This document shows positions 60,701 to 64,000 of a stretch of DNA of 64,000 nt, in pieces (position 1 is the stretch's first letter; each line of letters starts with the position of its first letter). The notes below the pieces were generated by a model. That model saw nothing but the letters and a program-made list of their open reading frames with translations, searched no databases and had not been told where the DNA came from. Position numbers and translations under genes: made by a program. Origin of the DNA: Siderastrea siderea. Taxonomy: Eukaryota; Cnidaria; Anthozoa; Scleractinia; Rhizangiidae. Where the stretch lies: contig OZ034969.1 in assembly GCA_964030785.1 (NCBI GenBank), positions 44,925,201 to 44,989,200 on the forward strand. Reading direction: 5' to 3'.

Positions 60701-62236
60701 AAGAACCCCAATCATAAAATTTTTGAGACAAAGGTGGCCTATTAAATGTTAGAGTAAGAGCACTGCACCAACAATTGCAATCTCATGAGTTCAAATCCAT
60801 TGAGTTAAAGCCGGAAATTTTTTCAGTTTTTTAAAACTTATTTGAAATGAACTGACCTACTTTTAAAACATTTTGACCTAAAACTACAACAGTTGCTTTG
60901 TGAACTCATTCATTCATTTTGCCTGAGTTGATCACAAAGCAAACAAATAAGGCATGACACAGGAAACCTAACATAAAGTTAGGCTTGTTGTCTCCTTTGT
61001 CAACGACAAACATTCAGATTTCTTGAGTTAATTGTACATATTGCAAGTACATTCAAGATAAACCTTTATTGTTTACATTGCAAAAAATTTCGAACGTTAA
61101 AAATTCGGACGTTTTATTTTGGACGATTGATTTTCGGAGACTTTTTCTCTCATTTCGGACAAATTTCGGACAAATATTTCGGACAGCTTGCTCAACATGC
61201 CTAGAGTAAAATTACGGCTTCAAAACATGAATTAAACTGAAGTAAAATCAGTGAAAATGATAGTTTTACTGCACCCCCAAGGTTTTACAGATGCACCGAG
61301 GGGAAAACACAAATTCAATCAGGCTTATGTCACTCTCAAGCAGTGTCTCAACTAGAGTTCGGTAGAGTTCGGCAGTATCAATGCAACAGTTGAGGATGAA
61401 AAGCATAGACCTTCTCCAGAGAAGATAGAGAGATAGTCCTCCGAGCATTGTTTAAAATGGACGACAGCAAGCGGTTTCTTCTTCGTCATTTCAAAGAGCT
61501 TATTCAAAAGAACTATGAGCTTCTTGATCAATCACCTGAGTCACCGACAGCTACAGATGAAGAACCACATGCTAGTGACACTGAAGACGATGTTTGATTT
61601 GTGTTGATTGATGATGAAGCAGAAGAGGACTAGCGCCACTGGCACTTGCAATGCAATTATCATAAAACTGGGCTTGGATTGAAGATTGAAATAGCAACTG
61701 CAAAATGGAATTTATATTTTTGTCTTTCATAAAATCACGACATCTGAGCAAAACCTAATCCGAATTTTAGCTATATCATGTATACTGGCTTTGAATATGT
61801 GATGGCGTCGCCCAAGAAAGTACTTTAAAGTTTTTTACTGTACTGTAAAAATTTCGGACACTTAAAAATTTTGGACGGTTTTAATTTCGGACACTTTTTT
61901 TTTCCGAAATTAAAACCGTCTGAAATTTTTTGCAAGTAATGCATCTTACAGTGCAAGAGGGCAAGTTTTGCTGTGAAATGCCATGCAGTAAACTAATATG
62001 TCTAAGATATTTTTCTGCTGGGAACCCTTCAGTTATTATCCCTTTAACAGTGCCGCATTCCTCTCTCTGTTTTTCAGCTCAACTGTTGACCTGCCCTGTC
62101 ATTGATCCAACTCCTATGTGTAGTCTGCCCTCTAAACCCAACTGCTTCACAGGTGGTCCCAAATGCCCTGCTGAAGAGGCTTGTTGTCTTGATAAAGACT
62201 GTAACCACAAGTGCGTCAAACCCGCTTTAACTGATG
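12660..62236 (+). CDS. Giant modular secreted protease-inhibitor-like protein (Kazal/Ig/Kunitz/WAP/Tg1/EGF), 3' end outside window
   Basis: I join 28 exons spanning 49.6 kb, about 6,595 coding nt or 2,198 residues. Domains in order: signal peptide, Kazal 1, Ig, Kunitz 1-3, 7-residue linker, WAP 1-9, Tg1-1, WAP 10, Tg1-2, WAP 11-12, Tg1-3, Kazal 2-6, WAP 13, EGF, Kazal 7-11, WAP 14-16. All resolved introns are phase 1 and all internal exons are multiples of 3. Each domain type is a known serine- or cysteine-protease inhibitor module (Kazal, Kunitz and WAP against serine proteases; Tg1 against cathepsins) or an extracellular adhesion module (Ig, EGF). A secreted, extracellular-matrix role is inferred. 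The Kazal-Ig-Kunitz-Kunitz start recalls WFIKKN proteins, and the Kunitz/WAP/Ig mixture recalls papilins and coral skeletal-matrix inhibitors. It is not a clear one-to-one orthologue of any of them. The last exon has an intact donor, so more exons follow. Confidence 0.88.
12718..14772. other. Intron 1, left part, no gene seen
   Basis: About 2 kb of AT-rich intron, between exon 1 and the inserted transposon. Short open frames here (e.g. 13730-13990, 14406-14690) show no domain and lack splice context in phase 1. A run of G lies at about 14252-14274. Confidence 0.5.
14773..15124. repeat. Left terminal inverted repeat of the Academ-like element
   Basis: It pairs with 20650-21014 read in reverse. 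Matching blocks include CTGTTGCAATTTGTTTGATC, TGCTAAGCAGACCACCCTGGA, AACGGATTTTG and AAGGGAAAATTATCATTTTG. The inner part carries GTATAAATACT, TATA-like and pointing inward. The match weakens near 15090-15124 with small indels. Confidence 0.85.
15293..19853 (-). pseudogene. Academ-like transposase with XPG/FEN1-like nuclease region, inactivated
   Basis: One frame runs from ATG at 19853 for about 1,500 codons. It is cut by in-frame stops TGA (17420-17418), TAG (17252-17250) and TAA (16916-16914); the three open pieces between and after them are in the same frame. A frameshift near 15390 moves the Cys-rich tail (CSTACGVCKGQSC) into another frame that ends at 15293. N terminus: C4, C7, H49, C52, C57 and H88, C89, C92, H152, C155 suggest two zinc modules. 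Middle: DNVDHN (about 431), TFDQPLWW (about 588) and acidic residues near 621-642 are candidate DDE-type positions (inference). Three 28-residue acidic repeats lie at about 702-770. C-terminal part: VLDGG, VVFDGY, EGDADLL and GDDTDLLVLL fit an XPG/FEN1 acidic site. Confidence 0.8.
17530..17765 (-). repeat. Tandem acidic 28-residue repeats inside the transposase
   Basis: Three successive units of about 84 bp encode EEQQENPNEPQL, EERQENATEPQL and DKQQENANVPQV, each followed (in the first two) by an EIQTA-EPEST-type segment. They make a low-complexity acidic linker between the putative catalytic core and the downstream part. Copy number is likely to vary between element copies. Confidence 0.8.
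20650..21014. repeat. Right terminal inverted repeat of the Academ-like element
   Basis: Inverted copy of 14773-15124. Near its inner end the minus strand reads GTATAAATACTGCC at about 20665-20680, a TATA-like box about 0.8 kb before the transposase ATG at 19853. It may serve as the element's own promoter (inference). Confidence 0.85.
21518..21975. repeat. MITE flanked by TTAA, with inner palindrome
   Basis: TTAA lies at 21514-21517 and 21976-21979. The terminal arms AGTGCACCTAACCTCAAAATATTTTTT and AAAATGTTTTGAAGTAAGGTGCGCT are inverted copies. A second, better palindrome is nested at about 21654-21773 (GGTATGGGTCTATTCCTGAGATGACATC and its partner). TATCTAAA repeats occur at about 21876-21940. 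TTAA targeting suggests piggyBac- or Kolobok-type mobilisation. Confidence 0.7.
22269..22502 (+). CDS. Inhibitor gene exon 2: Kazal domain 1 (follistatin-like)
   Basis: A 78-codon exon, phase 1-1. An N-terminal CSEKKCTSQGQTC-type strand leads into CRCRKSCP, VCGSDGITYRSRC, MTSC and GRC. All six Kazal cysteines are present. It is the first domain of the mature protein. Confidence 0.9.
22503..25004. other. Intron 2 with a probable hAT-like MITE remnant
   Basis: No extra exon is supported. At about 23867-24435 the ends GGTGTATTTCTTTGGGAGAATCC and, inverted, GGGTGCGTTTCTTTGCG resemble each other, and the interior repeats TGGATT/AATCC(G) motifs. This fits a worn hAT-type MITE. The 115-codon frame at 23643-23990 runs into it and has no domain. 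Confidence 0.4.
25005..25280 (+). CDS. Inhibitor gene exon 3: Ig-like domain
   Basis: A 92-codon exon, phase 1-1. Strand B is GELLCGI, strand C VLWKKV and strand F ADAGTYECRA, with Cys, Trp and DxGxYxC in the right order for an I-set Ig fold. Its place between a Kazal and the Kunitz domains matches the order in WFIKKN proteins. Confidence 0.88.
25850..27428. mobile_element. 1.58 kb non-autonomous TIR element in intron 3
   Basis: The ends AACAGTCCCGCTCGAAAGTATTGGTGCAT (about 25852-25880) and ATGCACCAATACTTTCGAGCGGTACTGTA (about 27399-27427) are inverted. CAGT ends next to TA/AA suggest a Tc1-mariner or pogo relative. Subterminal sequences are rich in CCGAGG/CCGCGG-like motifs on both sides (e.g. 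CCGCGGTGGGACG and CTTTACCGCGG). No transposase is seen; open frames at 26339-26563 and 27180-27554 have no recognised domain. Confidence 0.65.
27429..29549. other. Intron 3, right part
   Basis: No exon supported. It contains an (AACC)n microsatellite at about 29123-29152. The 115-codon minus frame crossing it (28913-29260) owes its GWLVGWLV string to this repeat and is not a gene. Confidence 0.5.
29550..29753 (+). CDS. Inhibitor gene exon 4: Kunitz domain 1 lacking the 14-38 disulfide
   Basis: A 68-codon exon, phase 1-1. The Kunitz frame is clear: VCQLEKL, RWYFD, KANCHPFLYGG, NENNFESKFLC, LRKC. But Cys II, expected in the GxC before P1, is replaced (GAGTN), and its partner Cys IV in YGGC is Val (YGGV). 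The other four cysteines remain. The reactive loop should be floppy or non-inhibitory (inference). Confidence 0.9.
29769..29926. repeat. 158-bp pogo/Tigger-type MITE just after exon 4
   Basis: TA dinucleotides at 29767-29768 and 29927-29928 flank inverted ends CAGTGGAACCGTGAT and ATATCACGTTCCACTG. This is the usual pogo-like end pattern. The element starts only 14 bp past the exon 4 donor, so the insertion just missed the splice site. Confidence 0.7.
31205..31372 (+). CDS. Inhibitor gene exon 5: Kunitz domain 2
   Basis: A 56-codon exon, phase 1-1, with all six cysteines: VCSLPKTPGLC, FYNTNKGKC, YGGCGENANNF, DEC, ETC. P1, the residue after Cys II, is Met. That suggests elastase- or chymotrypsin-like targets rather than trypsin (family knowledge, untested here). 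Confidence 0.93.
32113..32283 (+). CDS. Inhibitor gene exon 6: Kunitz domain 3
   Basis: A 57-codon exon, phase 1-1. VCGLAPKRGRC, RYFYNQTSGQC, YGGCQGNSNNF, LCQKKC give all six cysteines and the FxYGGCxGNxNNF signature. P1 is Glu, which is unusual and would not fit trypsin-like enzymes. Confidence 0.93.
32697..32905. repeat. Penelope-like terminal inverted repeat
   Basis: The arms AGTCCAGAGAAGGACTGTTTGTGG and CCACAAACAGTCCTTCTCAGGACT meet around AACTGGTGACTCTGATGATGACTT. The motifs CTGACGTTTCGATAACC and GATGACTTCTGCTCAGGTTGTGGAAAC are close to the ACGTTTCGA...GATGACTTC pattern of Penelope-like retroelement ends. It is non-coding and lies in intron 6. Confidence 0.6.
33294..33314 (+). CDS. Inhibitor gene exon 7: 21-nt microexon
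   Basis: TTTTGTAG precedes and GTATGT follows the 21 nt, which add VSNEAIK in phase 1-1 between Kunitz 3 and WAP 1. The splice signals are good and the frame is kept. It may be optional: skipping it also keeps the frame. Confidence 0.6.
33797..35185 (+). CDS. Inhibitor gene exon 8: nine tandem WAP domains in one exon
   Basis: A 463-codon exon, phase 1-1. There are nine four-disulfide-core (WAP) units of about 47 residues, each opening K/RxGxCP-like and closing with KCC-x3-GC-x3-C. Units 4-6 share a DYIPPE-C variant; units 7-9 share CPKPWKG/CDRRGD-type starts. Units 5 and 6 are nearly identical, a recent tandem duplication. All eight cysteines are present in the units I checked. WAP domains inhibit serine proteases or act as structural knots. 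Elsewhere in this gene nearly every domain has its own exon. Confidence 0.95.
35423..35635 (+). CDS. Inhibitor gene exon 9: thyroglobulin type-1 domain 1
   Basis: A 71-codon exon, phase 1-1. TKCQEETLSAL, FVPKCKPDGQYEDQQC, YCWCVDKDGNKIPGT and VCLP give the QC...CWCV-x2-G core of Tg1 with six cysteines. Tg1 modules are best known as cysteine-cathepsin inhibitors. Confidence 0.93.
36931..37074 (+). CDS. Inhibitor gene exon 10: WAP domain 10
   Basis: A 48-codon exon, phase 1-1. RCPKPWKGQDGICDYRGDMC and RCCFNGCQNDC. It is closest to units 7-9 of exon 8, as expected for a single-exon relative of that subfamily. Confidence 0.93.
37986..38327 (-). mobile_element. SINE-like retroposon with 15-bp target-site duplication
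   Basis: CATACCTGATTTGAT occurs at 37986-38000 and again at 38313-38327, enclosing 312 bp. On the minus strand the body carries a Pol III B-box-like GGTTCGAATCCC (near 38080), followed by a GCCTGA-TTTTTT-CAGGC hairpin. The segment before it, ATATATGAATTTCATATAT, with TTCATTCCGCAGTTC, is itself palindromic (about 38160-38310). ACTGCGAGGATCTTCTTTACATTT occurs at both ends of the body. A 15-bp duplication and the B box point to target-primed retroposition of a tRNA-like SINE. Confidence 0.8.
38421..38561. repeat. Diverged copy of the CCTGCGTAGCAAGCG element
   Basis: It ends in GGAAACGTTTGCTACGCAGGCT, like the element at 8211-8345, and starts with GCAGGCAAGCGTTTCCTT. The interior shares GCGCTCGCCCC-ATTTTCG. 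It is a second member of the same MITE family within 64 kb. Confidence 0.75.
38561..38790. repeat. 51-bp tandem repeat, about 4.4 units
   Basis: Units start TGTACAAACGAACTAA or close at 38561, 38612, 38664, 38714 and 38765, giving periods of 50-52 bp. Each contains GAGAAACG-TGAGAAGATAAGACAAATAC. The array abuts the MITE at 38421-38561. It gives rise to misleading long open frames on the minus strand. Confidence 0.9.
39518..39730 (+). CDS. Inhibitor gene exon 11: thyroglobulin type-1 domain 2
   Basis: A 71-codon exon, phase 1-1. KLCKKH, FVPSCKVNGDYEETQC, YCWCVDRLGNELPGT and NC complete a canonical Tg1 domain, with the RGKPNC ending typical of the family. Confidence 0.93.
40919..41248 (+). CDS. 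Inhibitor gene exon 12: WAP domains 11 and 12
   Basis: A 110-codon exon, phase 1-1, with two WAP units (TCPKPWKGLTGFC...KCCFSGC and QCPKPWLGQEGLC...ICCFNGC) joined by a polar linker. The donor is GTTAGA, weaker than the others. If unspliced, the frame hits TAG one codon later, so a short isoform ending VNPG is possible. Confidence 0.88.
41353..42000. repeat. Local direct duplications in intron 12
   Basis: About 95 bp at 41353-41447 is repeated at 41627-41716 (shared GTGTAGCTAGATAACCTGCAT and GTGGCTTTCCCCC-type end). A second pair, about 55 bp each, lies at 41890-41930 and 41955-42005 (ATTCTGATYGGNNATACCATGAG, CAATATTG, GCAGAG). No TIRs are evident. Confidence 0.7.
42135..42335 (+). CDS. Inhibitor gene exon 13: thyroglobulin type-1 domain 3
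   Basis: A 67-codon exon, phase 1-1. STCQRRYEESF, FVPSCKKDGRFDEMQC, HCWCVDNYGTELLGT and RPNC. Close to domain 2 (shared FVPSCK, STG-CWCVD, RTRG-PNC), so the two Tg1 modules are probably duplicates. Confidence 0.93.
42780..42998 (+). CDS. Inhibitor gene exon 14: Kazal domain 2
   Basis: A 73-codon exon, phase 1-1. DPCVSTTCPYYGEC, CKCNVACFLNYDPVCGSDANTYANEC, TAC and GEC give the follistatin-like strand plus a full Kazal domain. Confidence 0.93.
43603..43827 (+). CDS. Inhibitor gene exon 15: Kazal domain 3
   Basis: A 75-codon exon, phase 1-1. DPCASVECGFYSEC, CVCPGSGSRPSC, TVCGSDGEIYDSIC, ASC and a terminal YC. The loop between the first two core cysteines is longer than in its neighbours. Confidence 0.9.
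43955..45152. mobile_element. 1.2 kb foldback element with about 500-bp arms
   Basis: The arms run inward from about 43955 and 45152: ACAGGCAGCCCAAGCTCAC and GTGAGCTTGGGCTGCCTGT, then TATGGATCTCGAGT against CAACTTGAGATCCATA, TAAAACTAACTTATCTC against GAGATAAGTTAGTTTTA, down to CCTCGGTCGAGG-type sequence near 44410/44595. Most of the element is arm, so it could fold into one giant hairpin. It is non-coding and lies in intron 15. Confidence 0.8.
45759..46004 (+). CDS. Inhibitor gene exon 16: Kazal domain 4
   Basis: An 82-codon exon. DPCSNVTCSHPLQEC, CKCPIIGC, PVCGTDGQTYSNKC, LTC and GEC are intact. The donor is GTAAGT at 46005 after GAG AGG T, keeping phase 1. Confidence 0.9.
46059..46223. repeat. 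165-bp palindromic MITE
   Basis: The ends CCTAATTCAATAAAGGTTGCT and AGCAATCTTTATTGAATTAGG are inverted with one or two mismatches. The interior continues the pairing with GGGCATTTGGGCA and TGCCCAAGTGCCC. It is 55 bp downstream of exon 16. Confidence 0.85.
46885..47097 (+). CDS. Inhibitor gene exon 17: Kazal domain 5 lacking the Cys2-Cys4 pair
   Basis: A 71-codon exon. The strand DPCANVSCSHPLAKC and CVCPMV are followed by VCGSDGVTYPNP, then IASC. The Cys expected before TLEYFPVC is Val, and the Cys expected after YPN is absent (NPGSL). The final conserved Cys codon is split, T|GT, between this exon and the next. Confidence 0.88.
47740..47964 (+). CDS. Inhibitor gene exon 18: Kazal domain 6
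   Basis: A 75-codon exon, phase 1-1. It starts by completing the last Cys of Kazal 5, then DPCEVSLCSHKRHWC, CVCNTACTLEYVPVC, TYPNKC, AAC and GKC. The usual GSDG turn is ASDN. Confidence 0.92.
48679..48843 (+). CDS. Inhibitor gene exon 19: WAP domain 13
   Basis: A 55-codon exon, phase 1-1. VCPRPWKGHGGICDRRGDMC and KCCFNGCQKDC put it in the PWKG/CDRRGDMC subfamily of exon 8 units 7-9, although it sits among Kazal exons. Confidence 0.93.
49112..50897. mobile_element. 1.79 kb non-autonomous Tc1/pogo-type element with CGCAAGAAGT arrays
   Basis: TA lies at 49110-49111 and 50898-50899. The ends CAGTACAGCCCAAAAATAATGCA and TGCATTATTTTTGGGCTGTACTG are a perfect inverted repeat (CAGT ends, TA target). 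The left 220 bp and right 200 bp are packed with CGCAAGAAGT and its inverse ACTTCTTGCG, roughly ten times on the left and eight on the right. The 1.3 kb interior is non-repetitive with no recognised transposase; the 154-codon frame at 49083-49547 spans the array and is not a gene. Confidence 0.85.
51138..51254 (+). CDS. Inhibitor gene exon 20: EGF-like domain
   Basis: A 39-codon exon, phase 1-1. ECPQKCHRNAQC, RCVCNPGFEGDGIEC shows the six cysteines and the CxCxxGFxGDGxxC ending of EGF domains of the human-growth-factor type. It is the only EGF module seen and separates the two Kazal blocks. Confidence 0.9.
52496..52705 (+). CDS. Inhibitor gene exon 21: Kazal domain 7
   Basis: A 70-codon exon. 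DPCSVKTCKHYAVC, CVCPQVCPAIFAPVCGSDGNIYDNEC, ASC and ETC are complete. The donor is GTTAGT after ACT TGC A; reading on gives a TAG one codon later, as at exon 12. Confidence 0.9.
53379..53400. repeat. (GTT)n microsatellite
   Basis: Six or seven GTT units at about 53379-53400 in intron 21, just upstream of exon 22. No function is implied. Confidence 0.8.
53481..53714 (+). CDS. Inhibitor gene exon 22: Kazal domain 8
   Basis: A 78-codon exon, phase 1-1. [42 protein letters not shown], TAC and GEC are intact. It ends in a charged KEEKE linker. Confidence 0.93.
54984..55199 (+). CDS. Inhibitor gene exon 23: Kazal domain 9 lacking the Cys2-Cys4 pair
   Basis: A 72-codon exon, phase 1-1. DPCDDPSLCTHPNHQC, CVCPMI, PVCGTDGQTYPNS, MSC and GSC are clear. 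The Cys expected before the APVC segment is Ile, and the Cys expected after YPN is Arg (NSRAL). It is the same double loss as Kazal 5. Confidence 0.9.
55932..57852. mobile_element. About 1.9 kb non-autonomous element with GGGTACTCCC-type end
   Basis: The left end is a G run followed by TACTCCCTATAGTGGGCTATACGGGGAGGCTCC (55932-55979). The right end, GGCAGAGCCTCCTCGCACAAAACTTTATTGAGT (about 57820-57852), is its imperfect inverse. Near the right end GAAAGGGGT(A/G)CCATTTTG-type units recur, and TATATAAAAGGGTAGGGAAAATTCCC occurs at 57516. It is non-coding and fills most of intron 23. Confidence 0.55.
57984..58202 (+). CDS. Inhibitor gene exon 24: Kazal domain 10
   Basis: A 73-codon exon, phase 1-1. 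[41 protein letters not shown], EAC and GEC are intact. Confidence 0.93.
58373..58489 (+). other. Possible cryptic 39-codon exon
   Basis: CCTTCCATTCAG precedes and GTAGCA follows an open 117-nt stretch in the right frame, with phase 1-1 borders. It would encode ADAPAVQATRKLL...CYGEKEQC..., with only two cysteines and no known domain. The donor is weak. It could be a lost or optional exon, or chance. Confidence 0.25.
58742..58951 (+). CDS. Inhibitor gene exon 25: Kazal domain 11
   Basis: A 70-codon exon, phase 1-1. [41 protein letters not shown], EAC and GEC. It resembles Kazal 10 (CVCNEIC, CSLEVEAC), so the two are likely tandem duplicates. Confidence 0.93.
59664..59819 (+). CDS. Inhibitor gene exon 26: WAP domain 14
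   Basis: A 52-codon exon, phase 1-1. QCPFLNPTPAC, GTC, ITC, KCC, NDC, HKC give all eight WAP cysteines. It founds a distinct subfamily with exons 27-28, marked by the PTP-C motif and a CCLDNDC ending in place of CCFNGC. Confidence 0.88.
60519..60677 (+). CDS. Inhibitor gene exon 27: WAP domain 15
   Basis: A 53-codon exon, phase 1-1. QCPVLNPTPVC, GCASDDEC, RCCLQKDCTQKC. It ends with a Pro-rich TIPPP linker across the donor. Confidence 0.9.
61079..61935. mobile_element. 0.86 kb non-autonomous element with ATTTCGGAC repeats
   Basis: The ends TTGCAAAAAATTTCGAACG and, inverted, GTCTGAAATTTTTTGCAA are at 61079 and 61935, with TA within two bases of each. Subterminal ATTTCGGAC/GTCCGAAAT units recur at about 61105-61185 and 61850-61920. 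The centre contains a 46-codon frame (61457-61597) beginning MDDSKRFLLRHFKELI and ending in an acidic tail. That looks like a remnant of an element protein; it is not identified. Confidence 0.7.
62078..62236 (+). CDS. Inhibitor gene exon 28: WAP domain 16 (last exon in window)
   Basis: A 53-codon exon, phase 1-1. TCPVIDPTPMC, NC, KC, ACCLDKDCNHKC. A strong GTAAGT donor at 62237 shows that the gene continues beyond 64000 or to an exon I could not find in the last 1.8 kb. Confidence 0.9.
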
Positions 62237-62369
62237 GTAAGTCTTGAAAAGTGTGTGCCTTGGTGAGTGTCGGTATTAGTTGAAGTCCTGATCGCTGTAT
62301 CACGTTATGTTGTTGGCATAGGCATCAAACATTACTTCATGTTGCCTCGATAGGGAACCTGCAACCTTA

Positions 62370-63560
62370 CAGAAATCCTGACAAAATGCCGGGGGTAACC
62401 TCCCTAGTGAAACTCCAAGTCACTTTAAGCTGAGTATCCTGTGATGGACCTGCATCCCATCTGGGTGGGAGTGGTGATACTCCTAGTCACTTTATGCTGC
62501 GCATCCTGTGATGGACTAGCATACCATCCAGGGGGGAGTAGTAGTACTCCCAGTCGCTTACAGGGCTCGAAATAGCGGCCTGCCAATTGCAAAATGGCAT
62601 GCCAAATTTAGGTTTGGCAGGCGAAAATAACGATGAACTGCCAAATGGGTAAAAAATGGCAGGTCAAATTAACTGGACTGGTTTTGTGACATTTTCCTCT
62701 CCTCTAACCATGCTTGTTTACCTACCATTTCTTTCCATGAATCAATCGTCCCTGATGAAAAATGTCACAGGAAGGTCCCTCGACTGTAGCTCCTCTGTAA
62801 AGTTCGCAGGCGCATAATGGTTTGCGGTTTTCACACGTAATTTAACCCAACATTTTAGACTCCCAAGTGAGGTGATTTGTTCATGGATAAAATTATAGAG
62901 GCCTGCAACCCCAATGCTCAGAACGTTGAATTACATATACTGGTAAACTTCCAATATCTATGTGATCATTTCGATGAATATGGAATCAGTCTAAAAGTGC
63001 CTGAGGCAGATACACCTGATAGCAACGAAGAAGGACTAATGGCCCTCCATGTTAAATACAAGGTGAAAAATCTTACTTATGATTAAGATTTAAGGGTTCT
63101 TTCAAGTGCTGAATCTCACTCGGGACAGGAGTAGTGGGTCACCGGTCTGAAAATTATGACCATGTGTGTGATTTTATTTTGTGGGACGTTTTGTCTTATT
63201 TCATGTACTTCTTCATCTTCTTGTCAGCCAACAAGTGTAATTGCTACGGAAAATCAAAACATAATACGATTTCATCAAAAGCAAAAATGTCAGTGGGTGG
63301 CAGGCCAAAAAAATAAATGGCAGGTCAAAATTTGTGTGGCCTGCCAAAAATTAAAAAATGGCAGGCTATAATTTTTTTCTATTTCGAGCCCTGCCCTTAT
63401 TGCTGGGAACCTGTGATGGACTGGCATCCCATTCAGGATAAAGTACATGTAGTAATACTCCTAGTCACTTTATGCTGGTTATCCTGTGATGGACTAGCAT
63501 ACCATCCAGTGGGAGTAGTAGTACTCCCAGTCGCTTACAGGGCTGTTGTGGTTCAGTTTT
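62370..63560. repeat. CCTGTGATGGACTAGCAT repeats split by a TIR element
   Basis: Three or more copies of a 70-85 bp unit (ATCCTGTGATGGACTAGCATACCATCCAG...AGTAGTACTCCCAGTCGC) lie at about 62390-62565 and 63405-63540. Between them, CAGGGCTCGAAATAG (62561-62575) and CTATTTCGAGCCCTG (63379-63393) bound an 830-bp element. Its ends are dense in GGCAGGCC/GCCTGCCAAA units. It contains an unidentified 69-codon frame at 62877-63086. The element seems to be nested in the older repeat. Confidence 0.65.
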
Positions 63561-64000
63561 ATCCTTGGTTCAATTTTTAATTTTATGCAGGATGACGTAG
63601 TCAGCCAGCGCCTGGGTTTCGGTCGATGGAATTTTTTCATCGGTGTCACAAATTGGCATGTTTTTTAACTTTCCTGTTTCCCGTGCCCTTGGCACAAGGC
63701 TCAAGGGACGTCCCGAAAAATTGTGCGAAGTTTATGGGCCTTAACACTTCGAATTATGTGCAAGTCAGGTTGGTTTGAACACCAACAGGCAAGGCAAAGT
63801 ACACAGTGAAATGAATGTCTTCACGCTCACTTCATTCATTCACGTCTTCTTCTTGTTTATATCCTTTTACACTCTAATACTGAACGTCTCCGTTTCTCTT
63901 TCTTCAATTTCAATCGAAGGATAAAGTGCGCGAAAAAAAGGTTTGATTTGTTATTCCCACATGGCTCGCGCAATCTATTTTGAGACTCGCGGTATGCAAA
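63561..64000. other. Right edge, no gene seen
   Basis: Presumed intron 28 of the inhibitor gene. No Kazal, WAP or other exon with phase 1 borders was found here. Confidence 0.4.

Overview
This window is eukaryotic (metazoan) genomic DNA. It is AT-rich, its genes are split by GT-AG introns, and its non-coding sequence is crowded with short inverted-repeat elements. The gene content (a bystin gene and a large Kazal/Kunitz/WAP/thyroglobulin inhibitor gene) and the repeat families suggest an anthozoan cnidarian, most likely a stony coral. The species call is inference; the domain calls come from translated exons that I joined by hand.

Layout. (1) 151-9529, + strand: the 3' eleven coding exons of bystin (BYSL), a ribosome-biogenesis factor; its 5' end lies left of the window. 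(2) 9530-12659: intergenic DNA holding a 1.1 kb non-autonomous DNA element (10969-12055) with a 6-bp target duplication. (3) 12660 to past the right edge, + strand: one very large modular gene for a secreted multi-domain protease-inhibitor-like protein. I resolve 28 exons (about 2,200 codons). In order: signal peptide, Kazal, Ig, three Kunitz, a 21-nt microexon, nine WAP domains in a single exon, thyroglobulin-1, WAP, thyroglobulin-1, two WAP, thyroglobulin-1, five Kazal, WAP, EGF, five Kazal, three WAP. Every resolved intron is phase 1 and every internal exon is a multiple of 3, the signature of exon shuffling. The gene runs off the right edge with an open donor at 62237. (4) 14773-21014: a 6.2 kb DNA transposon in intron 1 of that gene, antisense to it, with terminal inverted repeats of about 350 bp. 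Its roughly 1,500-codon transposase-like frame ends in an XPG/FEN1-like nuclease region (Academ/AcademX-like) and is broken by three in-frame stops and one frameshift.

The introns also hold about fifteen MITE-like or foldback elements, one SINE with a 15-bp target duplication, a Penelope-like terminal repeat, a 51-bp tandem array and several homopolymer runs.

Most notable points: three inhibitor domains (Kunitz 1, Kazal 5, Kazal 9) have each lost both cysteines of one disulfide while keeping the rest of the fold; nine WAP domains sit in one intronless exon; a donor at 41249 is weak and reading through it ends the protein at once; and the broken Academ-like transposon has an unusual protein architecture. 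No bacterial features, CRISPR arrays, rRNA genes or intact tRNA genes were seen.
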